DNA of 6,887 bases from a bacterium. GTDB lineage: Bacteria; Elusimicrobiota; Elusimicrobia; UBA1565; UBA9628. The translations under genes were made by a program, and so were the position numbers. Below, piece after piece: positions 1 to 4,968 of this stretch. Within the stretch, counting starts at the first letter, position 1. Every line of letters starts with the position of its first letter. The notes below the pieces were generated by a model that was not told where the DNA came from, did no database searches, and saw nothing but the letters and a program-made list of their open reading frames with translations. The DNA lies in contig JAJYFI010000084.1 in NCBI GenBank assembly GCA_021790955.1, positions 1 to 6,887 on the forward strand, written 5' to 3'.

Positions 1-323
1 AAAAGCAGGCCGATCTGATCGAAGATTTCCGCAAGCGCCTCTCCGAAATCGAATCCCAGTACGTGAAGCGGGAGGCCGATTTGTCGAAATCCCATGAGCG
101 CATGATGGCGGAGCTTTCGACCTGGGAAGCGCGCAATCGCGAGCGGGACCGCCTGCTTCTCGATCGCGAAGGGGAGCTCCTTAAGAGGGAGCAGGCCTTC
201 GAGGAGTCCGCCCGAAAGAAAACCTTCGAGATCGAGCGCCTCAAGGAGAGCATGCAGGCGGAGCTCGCCCGCGTCGTCAGACGCTATCAGGCGGGCGGGG
301 ACAAGGGGCCGGCATCGGCTTGA
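1..323 (+). CDS. C-terminal part of a charged coiled-coil protein (5' partial)
   Basis: The reading frame is open from base 3 to the TGA at 321-323, giving the last 106 residues of a protein that begins outside the window. An internal GTG at 63 could be read as a start, but the same coiled-coil composition continues upstream of it, so truncation by the window edge is the better reading. The visible part is dominated by Glu, Arg, Lys, Leu and Ala with near-heptad spacing and no Pro or Gly until the last nine residues (GGDKGPASA), as expected for a long alpha-helical coiled coil with a short flexible end. There is no signal peptide, membrane segment or catalytic motif in this part. I do not recognise the family; a structural or scaffold role is only a guess. 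It converges on mltG, with the two stop codons 19 nt apart. Confidence 0.75.
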   Translation, partial: KQADLIEDFRKRLSEIESQYVKREADLSKSHERMMAELSTWEARNRERDRLLLDREGELLKREQAFEESARKKTFEIERLKESMQAELARVVRRYQAGGDKGPASA

Positions 324-342
324 TTCGACAAGGAACCGCTCG

Positions 343-1281
343 TCACAGACCGGCCTTGCGCCGTCTACGGATCCGTTGCTTGGCGCGGACATGCTCGTCG
401 TTCGTGGCCGAGAAAACGTGTCCGCCCTGATTGTCGGCCACGAAATAGAGCGCGTCCGTCGCCGCCGGGTGAAGCGCCGCTTCGAAGGAGCTCAGCCCGG
501 GGCTGCAGATCGGGGCCGGCGGCAATCCCCGGTGAAGGTAGGTGTTGAAGGGCGAAGGCATTTTCAGGTCGCTCCGGGTGAGCGCCTTTTTCCAGTAACC
601 CAGGGCATATTGCACCGTGGGATCGGCCTCCAGGCGCATGCCGAGACGGAGGCGGTTGAGGTAGACCGCCGCGATGAGCGGCCGCTCTTCGGGTTTATGC
701 GCCTCCCGCTCGACGATCGAGGCGAGTGTCAGCGCCTCCTCCAAGCTCAAAGGGGAGGCCGCGGCCTTGTAGACGGGGATGATCGTCTTGTCGAATTCCG
801 CCTCCATGCGCCGGGCGACGACCTCGGCCTCGGAACCCGTATCGAAATAGTACGTCGTCGGGAAAAGCCGGCCCTCAAGCCCGCGCTTGGCGGCGAGCTT
901 CATGAAAGCGGAGGCGCGGCAGACCGACTGGGCTTCAAGCCGCATGGCGATCTGTTTGGCGGAAAAGCCTTCCGGAATCACGACGCGGATGCCCGGCGGC
1001 CCCGCGCGCAAGGCGCGCATCAGCCGCCACAGCGGCATCGGGGCTGCGAAGCGGTACTCCCCCGGTTTAAGCTGCCGGTCGAGGCCCGTCGCCTTCAGGA
1101 GATGCTTGAAGAGAACGGGGGCGTCGATGACCCCGGCCTCCGACAGCAGCCTCGCCGCCTGACGGGCATTGAGCCCCGGAGGAAGCACGACGGCCTCTTT
1201 GGGGCCGCTCGGCCTGAAGGTCTCCCAGGTCAGCCATCCCGCCGCCGCAAAGCCGAGCAGGGCGGCGCTCCAGCGTTTCAT
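343..1281 (-). CDS. mltG: Endolytic murein transglycosylase MltG (YceG family)
   Basis: MltG is an inner-membrane enzyme that cleaves nascent glycan strands and so terminates peptidoglycan polymerisation. The product is 312 aa, close to the usual size. Residues 1-3 are basic (MKR), followed by a membrane segment at about 4-19 and then the periplasmic part. A LysM-like region spans about 30-120 (IPEGFSAKQIAMRL at 102-115). The catalytic domain shows RLFPTTYYF (138-146), LASIVEREA (186-194, with the invariant Glu pair 191/193 that carries the catalytic acid), NRLRLGMRLEADPTVQYALG (209-228), SPFNTY..GLPP (243-255) and a closing LYFVA...GGH.FS..N.EH (278-297). The ATG at 1279-1281 is chosen because it follows a GAGGGG Shine-Dalgarno and gives a proper anchor; a start at 1374 would add 31 residues inside the upstream gene. 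Last gene of the cluster, 7 nt after the mutase stop. The C-terminus is basic (RIRRRRKAGL). Confidence 0.95.
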   Translation of the reverse strand: MKRWSAALLGFAAAGWLTWETFRPSGPKEAVVLPPGLNARQAARLLSEAGVIDAPVLFKHLLKATGLDRQLKPGEYRFAAPMPLWRLMRALRAGPPGIRVVIPEGFSAKQIAMRLEAQSVCRASAFMKLAAKRGLEGRLFPTTYYFDTGSEAEVVARRMEAEFDKTIIPVYKAAASPLSLEEALTLASIVEREAHKPEERPLIAAVYLNRLRLGMRLEADPTVQYALGYWKKALTRSDLKMPSPFNTYLHRGLPPAPICSPGLSSFEAALHPAATDALYFVADNQGGHVFSATNDEHVRAKQRIRRRRKAGL

Positions 1282-1283
1282 CG

Positions 1284-1303
1284 GCCCCTCACCATTGAGG
1301 GGC
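1284..1303 (-). promoter_or_regulatory. Perfect hairpin enclosing the mltG Shine-Dalgarno and the mutase stop codon
   Basis: Bases 1284-1291 and 1296-1303 form a perfect 8-bp inverted repeat around a 4-nt loop (1292-1295). In the minus-strand mRNA the 5' arm is GCCCCTCA and the 3' arm is TGAGGGGC. The 3' arm contains both the mutase TGA (1289-1291) and the GAGGGG (1285-1290) that precedes the mltG ATG at 1281. Folded, the hairpin would hide the mltG ribosome-binding site; a ribosome terminating on the mutase would open it. The pairing is seen directly; the coupling role is inference, and an 8-bp repeat of this kind is not rare by chance in GC-rich DNA. Confidence 0.5.
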
Positions 1304-2908
1304 GTATCCTCCGAATGTCTCCTGAAAGGCCTTGGTGATCTCGCCGACGGTCGCGTAGGCCTCAACGGCCTCAAGGATCGGAGGCAGAACGTTCGCTTGC
1401 GAGCGCGCCACGTCTTGGAGCCGCTTCAACGCCGCCTGCGCCTTGGCGTTGTCGCGCGAACGCCGCAGCTGCCGCAAGGCGCGAATCTGGCGGGCCTCGA
1501 CGGCGCTTTTAATCTTGAGAATGGGAGGGCGGAGGGAGTCGGCGCCGAAAACATTGACGCCCACGATCTTTCGGCGCCGCTGGGAGAGGTCCTCCTCGAA
1601 GCGATAGGCCGTCTCGGCGATCTGCTTATGGAAGAAGCCTGCCTCGAGGGCCGGGACAACCCCTCCCAATTCGTCGATGCGGCGCATGAGGGCCGCGGCG
1701 CGCTCCGCAATATCCCGGGTAAGGCTTTCCAGAAAATAAGAGCCGCCGAGGGGATCGGGAGTGTCGGTCACCCCGCTTTCAAGAGCGAGGATCTGCTGGG
1801 TGCGAAGGGCCAGCGTCACGGCTTCGTCCGACGGGAGCGCCAGCGCCTCGTCGTAAGAGTTCGTGTGAAGGCTTTGCGTCCCTCCCAGCGCCGCCGCCAG
1901 GGCCTGATAGGCGACGCGGACAAGATTGTTTAACGGCTGTTGGGCTGTCAGCGAGACCCCGGCGGTCTGGCAGTGCATCGCCAGCATGCACGAAAGCTCG
2001 TTTTTGGCGCCGAATTCGTCTTTCATCAAGCGCGCCCAAATGAGCCGCGCCGCGCGCAGTTTCGCGATCTCCTCGAAGAAATTGTTATGCACGTCGAAAA
2101 AGAAGGAAAGATGGCTTGCGAAATCGTCCACGGCAAGGCCTCGCGCCACGAGTCGGCGCACGTAGTCGCGTCCGTCCGCCAAGGTGAAGGCCAGCTCCTG
2201 CACGGCGTCGGCGCCGGCTTCGCGAATGTGGTAGCCCGAAATGGAGATGGGGTAGAAGCGCGGGACCTCCTTGACGCAGTGCTCGATCGTGTCGAGCACG
2301 AGCCGCAAGGATGGCTCAGGGGGGAAAAGATACTCGTTCTGGGCGATGTACTCCTTGAGGATGTCGGTCTGCAGGGTTCCACGCAGGCGTTTGAAGGGGA
2401 CGTTCTGGCGCTTGGCCACCGCGAGATACATCGCAAGCATGACGGGCGCCGGGAGGTTGATCGTCATGGAAGTCGAGACCCGCGCAAGGTCGATGCCCGC
2501 AAAGAGCGCCTCGAAATCGGCGAGCGAATCGACCGCGACTCCCTCGCGCCCCACTTCGCCCTGGGAACGAGGGTCGTCCGAGTCGAGACCCATAAGGGTC
2601 GGCAGGTCGAAGGCGGTCGAAAGCCCGGTCTCGCCGTGGGCGAGAAGGTATTTAAATCGCGCGTTGGTCTCCTTCGCGGTCTGATGGCCCGCGAACTGGC
2701 GCATCGTCCATGGATTTTGCCGATAACCCCCGGATTTGATCCCTCGCGCGTAAGGGTGGCGTCCCGGACGCCCCAGCTCCGATAGCAGATCGCCGCCGCC
2801 GAGGTCGGCCGCGGCATAGAGCGGCTTGACGGGAATTCCGGAGAGAGTGGTCCGTTGCGAGGTCTCGGGGGATTCGACGGGCCTCAAGGGAGCATCCGCT
2901 TTTGTCAT
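1289..2908 (-). CDS. B12-dependent acyl-CoA mutase, large catalytic subunit (methylmalonyl-CoA mutase family, isobutyryl-CoA mutase-like)
   Basis: The 539-aa product covers the substrate-binding TIM barrel of the family but has no C-terminal cobalamin domain (no DxHxxG), so it should work with a separate B12-binding subunit. Family motifs: SGIPVKPLY (23-31), WTMRQFAG (67-74), TAFDLPTLMG..SD (98-111), GTLQTDILKEYIAQ (177-190), ISISGYHIREAG (221-232), LTAQQPLNN (320-328), LGGTQSLHTNS.DEALALP (341-359) and DPLGGSYFLE (385-394). Gap-free comparison with Propionibacterium methylmalonyl-CoA mutase from Tyr89 to His244 (here His227) places Phe72 at Tyr89 and Gln190 at Arg207, the pair described for isobutyryl-CoA mutase (isobutyryl-CoA/n-butyryl-CoA). 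Ala99 argues against 2-hydroxyisobutyryl-CoA mutase, which has Asp there. Start: ATG at 2906-2908 after GGAGGGGAG (2916-2924), overlapping the fecR stop as ATGA. Family membership is certain; the substrate is inferred. Confidence 0.93.
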   Translation of the reverse strand: MTKADAPLRPVESPETSQRTTLSGIPVKPLYAAADLGGGDLLSELGRPGRHPYARGIKSGGYRQNPWTMRQFAGHQTAKETNARFKYLLAHGETGLSTAFDLPTLMGLDSDDPRSQGEVGREGVAVDSLADFEALFAGIDLARVSTSMTINLPAPVMLAMYLAVAKRQNVPFKRLRGTLQTDILKEYIAQNEYLFPPEPSLRLVLDTIEHCVKEVPRFYPISISGYHIREAGADAVQELAFTLADGRDYVRRLVARGLAVDDFASHLSFFFDVHNNFFEEIAKLRAARLIWARLMKDEFGAKNELSCMLAMHCQTAGVSLTAQQPLNNLVRVAYQALAAALGGTQSLHTNSYDEALALPSDEAVTLALRTQQILALESGVTDTPDPLGGSYFLESLTRDIAERAAALMRRIDELGGVVPALEAGFFHKQIAETAYRFEEDLSQRRRKIVGVNVFGADSLRPPILKIKSAVEARQIRALRQLRRSRDNAKAQAALKRLQDVARSQANVLPPILEAVEAYATVGEITKAFQETFGGYAPQW

Positions 2909-3765
2909 CGACGGTCTCCCCTCCGGCGTCCGGGCGCCGGAGGAGCGCGTCTTCTCCAGAAGCCTTTCCGCGGCCGGCGGCGGGCTTGTGGCGCCGCCCG
3001 GGGCGGCGCGAAAGAGGGCCGATGCCCACGCCGAAGGACGCGGCGCCAGCGAGAGGGACGCCGCGAGGCTTTCCGCACCGCGATAAAGCGCCTTCGCAGC
3101 GCCCGGCGGTCCAGCCTCTCATAACGCGGCCATAGCCGACGTATCCGCCGCGACTGCCGGCGCAACGGTTCGAGAAGCGGACGCAAGCGCAAAAACCGGT
3201 TCGTCAGAGCCCGCGGCGCCCTCGGGGGCTTCCCCGGAGCGACCGAGGTCTCCTGGTGCGGGCCGATCATGACCCTTCCCGTCGGGCCGTAGACCTCCAC
3301 GCGTCCCTCGTCGAAGACGCCGACGGAAGCGCCCGACGCCGTCGCGTCGACGCCGAATTCCGTCCCTCGCACGGCCGCGACGGCCTGGGGCGTTTCAATC
3401 GAAAGCCTTTCCGTCGAGGCGAGGGGGGAGATCAAGGCAAGAACCCGTCCCATCGCGAGGTCAAAAAGAGTCTCCGACTTCGAGACGGAGGAGACCGTGA
3501 TCTCGGAATTCGGGAGGACTGAAATCGAATGTCGTCCGCTCAGCGTCACGAAGGCCTGGCCGTCGTTGCCGGTGGTCACGCTGTCTCCGGGGAAGAGGGG
3601 GAGGCCGTCCTGGGCGGGATAGGGCTTGGAGAGCCCCTCCGAGGCCAGCAACACGGAAACGCTCCCCGTGGCGCGCACAATCCGGGCGTCCCAGCGGGAG
3701 CCGTTTTGCTCGGCCCGGGCGGGAAACGCCGTCGCCAACATAACGATGAGCGTCAACGCCGCCAT
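2905..3765 (-). CDS. Secreted FecR-domain protein with arginine-rich C-terminal tail
   Basis: This 286-aa protein starts with a probable signal peptide: hydrophobic residues 2-14, then a PARA site before Glu19. The peptide is unusual in lacking a basic residue before the hydrophobic core. A FecR domain follows at about 27-175: the Gly-Ser-Val start (34-36), PLFPGDSVTTG (56-66), then TPQAVAAVRGTEFGVD (125-140), the family hallmark, and GRVEVYGPTG (154-163). Residues 190-286 form a tail with 38 Arg among 97 residues and only four acidic residues. No membrane anchor or lipobox is seen, so a periplasmic or exported location is inferred. The classical FecR partner sigma factor is absent, so a FecI-type signalling role is not supported. 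An in-frame TAA at 3778-3780 rules out a longer start; the Shine-Dalgarno is weak. It sits 18 nt after tyrS and overlaps the mutase by 4 nt. Confidence 0.85.
   Translation of the reverse strand: MAALTLIVMLATAFPARAEQNGSRWDARIVRATGSVSVLLASEGLSKPYPAQDGLPLFPGDSVTTGNDGQAFVTLSGRHSISVLPNSEITVSSVSKSETLFDLAMGRVLALISPLASTERLSIETPQAVAAVRGTEFGVDATASGASVGVFDEGRVEVYGPTGRVMIGPHQETSVAPGKPPRAPRALTNRFLRLRPLLEPLRRQSRRIRRLWPRYERLDRRALRRRFIAVRKASRRPSRWRRVLRRGHRPSFAPPRAAPQARRRPRKGFWRRRAPPAPGRRRGDRR
2920..2943 (-). promoter_or_regulatory. Perfect hairpin enclosing the mutase Shine-Dalgarno, inside the fecR 3' end
   Basis: Bases 2920-2928 and 2935-2943 form a perfect 9-bp inverted repeat with a 6-nt loop (2929-2934). 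In the minus-strand mRNA the arms read CCTCCGGCG and CGCCGGAGG. The GGAGG core (2920-2924) of the mutase ribosome-binding site lies wholly in the 3' arm, and the ATG follows at 2908. The hairpin is inside fecR codons, so translating fecR to its stop at 2905-2907 would melt it and free the site. The pairing is seen; regulation is inferred. Confidence 0.5.
2991..3009. repeat. Near-palindromic GC inverted repeat within fecR
   Basis: GCGCCGCCC (2991-2999) and GGGCGGCGC (3001-3009) are exact reverse complements around a single G. As RNA this gives an 8-bp stem with a 3-nt loop. It lies inside the codons for residues 253-258 of the FecR-domain protein. No T-run follows on either strand, so it is not an intrinsic terminator. 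It may simply reflect GC-rich Pro/Ala/Arg coding. Confidence 0.4.
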
Positions 3766-3783
3766 GAGGAATTCATCTTACCA

Positions 3784-4968
3784 TTAGCCGACGTCCACGC
3801 GGACGAAACGCCGCCGCCCAACCTGCACGAGAAAAGAGCCGCGCTCGGCCAAGGGAACGTCCTGAGAGACCTTGGCGCCGTCGAGGCGCACCGCATCCTG
3901 GGTGATGAGCCGGCGCGCCTCGTTTTTGGATTTCGCGGCGCCCGCCCTGACGATGATTTCGCTCAAGGAAAGCCCGGGAGGAACGGCCATTTTGGCCGCG
4001 TCCTCCGGGGCCTTCCGCTCGGAGAAAACCCTCTCGAACCGCTCGCGGGCGGCCTTCGCCGCATCGGGACCGTGATAGCGCGCGACGATTGTCTCCGCCA
4101 AGCCCTTTTTCGCCTCCAGGGGATGAAGCTTCCTGACCGGCTCCAAGGGGGCATCGGTGAGCGCCTCGTAGTAGGCCATCATGAGATCGTCCGAGACGCG
4201 CATGATCTTGCCGAACATCTCCTCCGGGACGTCGGTGAGAGCCACCATGTTGCCGTAGGATTTGGACATCTTCTGGACTCCATCGGTCCCGACAAGCAGC
4301 GGCGTCGTCAGCACAAGCTGCGGCTTGAGCCCGGCGCCCTCCATGAGCCGGCGCCCCATGAGAAGGTTCGTGAGCTGGTCGTTGCCGCCCAACTCGACGT
4401 CGGCCTTCACCGCGATCGAGTCGTAGGCTTGGAAGACGGGGTAGAGCATCTCAAGGAGCGTGAGCGGCGCGTTGGTCTTGAGACGCTCCTTGAAGTCCTC
4501 CCGAGCAAGGATCTGTTGGGCCGTGAGAGTCTTCAAGGTCTCCAGCAGCCCCGTTTTCAGGAAATCCCCGAGCCATTCCGAATTCCGCCTCAGCTCCGTT
4601 TTGTCCCGAATCAATATCTTGAAGGCCTGCTCGCCGTAGGTCTCGGCGTTCTTCGCGATCTGCTCCTGCGAAAGGGGCGGACGCGTGCTGTCGCGCCCCG
4701 AGGGATCCCCGATGCGCGCCGTGAAATCGCCGATAATGAGCACGGCCTGGTGGCCCAAGTCCTGGAGGGCGCGAAGCTTCGTGAGGACAACGCTATGGCC
4801 CAAGTGGAGCTCGGGAGAAGTCGGATCCACGCCGAGCTTGATCCGCAGCGGGCGGCCCAACGCCAGCTTGGCCTTGAGCTCCTCGGGGCCGAGAAAAGTC
4901 GCGGCGCCTCGTTTAAAGACGCCGAGCTGGGCTTCAAAACCCGTCTGGGGGGGATTAGAAGAGGTCAT
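3784..4968 (-). CDS. tyrS: Tyrosyl-tRNA synthetase
   Basis: TyrRS is a class I enzyme that attaches tyrosine to tRNA-Tyr in the cytoplasm. The 394-aa product is of the roughly 400-aa bacterial type. The Rossmann catalytic domain has the HIGH-type signature HLGH (55-58) in the context DPTSPELHLGHSVVLTKL, then GDFTARIGDPSGR (80-92), the tyrosine-pocket motif Y176...Q180..D183 (YPVFQAYD), GGNDQLTNLLMG (194-205) and KMSKS (233-237). The C-terminal S4-like RNA-binding domain lies at about 333-394 (LSEIIVRAG, NEARRLITQDAVRLDG). The ATG at 4966-4968 lies inside the end of priA: the two genes overlap by 14 nt in different frames. No good Shine-Dalgarno precedes this ATG, and no nearby alternative ATG exists in frame, so expression probably depends on ribosomes finishing priA. 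All key motifs are intact. Confidence 0.97.
   Translation of the reverse strand: MTSSNPPQTGFEAQLGVFKRGAATFLGPEELKAKLALGRPLRIKLGVDPTSPELHLGHSVVLTKLRALQDLGHQAVLIIGDFTARIGDPSGRDSTRPPLSQEQIAKNAETYGEQAFKILIRDKTELRRNSEWLGDFLKTGLLETLKTLTAQQILAREDFKERLKTNAPLTLLEMLYPVFQAYDSIAVKADVELGGNDQLTNLLMGRRLMEGAGLKPQLVLTTPLLVGTDGVQKMSKSYGNMVALTDVPEEMFGKIMRVSDDLMMAYYEALTDAPLEPVRKLHPLEAKKGLAETIVARYHGPDAAKAARERFERVFSERKAPEDAAKMAVPPGLSLSEIIVRAGAAKSKNEARRLITQDAVRLDGAKVSQDVPLAERGSFLVQVGRRRFVRVDVG

Noticed and set aside
376..1338. 320-codon plus-strand open frame opposite mltG
   Set aside because: It mirrors the mltG codon pattern, is rich in Arg and Gly with no recognisable domain, and has no convincing ribosome-binding site.
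1282..1374. Upstream ATG that would extend MltG by 31 residues
   Set aside because: The extension lies inside the mutase gene, is Arg/Pro/Ser-rich and would bury the membrane anchor; the ATG at 1281 has a GAGGGG and a normal N-terminus.
1169..2785. Plus-strand open frames of 254 and 281 codons opposite the mutase
   Set aside because: The opposite strand encodes an unambiguous conserved enzyme; the plus-strand translations have no motif and are shadows.
2991..3009. Intrinsic terminator within fecR
   Set aside because: The stem is strong but is not followed by a run of T on either strand and lies inside coding sequence.
2905..3765. FecI/FecR-type signalling module
   Set aside because: No sigma factor gene or TonB-dependent receptor is present, and the protein has a cleavable signal peptide and basic tail rather than the single-pass regulator layout.
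3766..3783. Possible ATGA/TCAT stem before the fecR start
   Set aside because: Only 4 bp, AT-containing and weak; no stronger pairing found in this junction.
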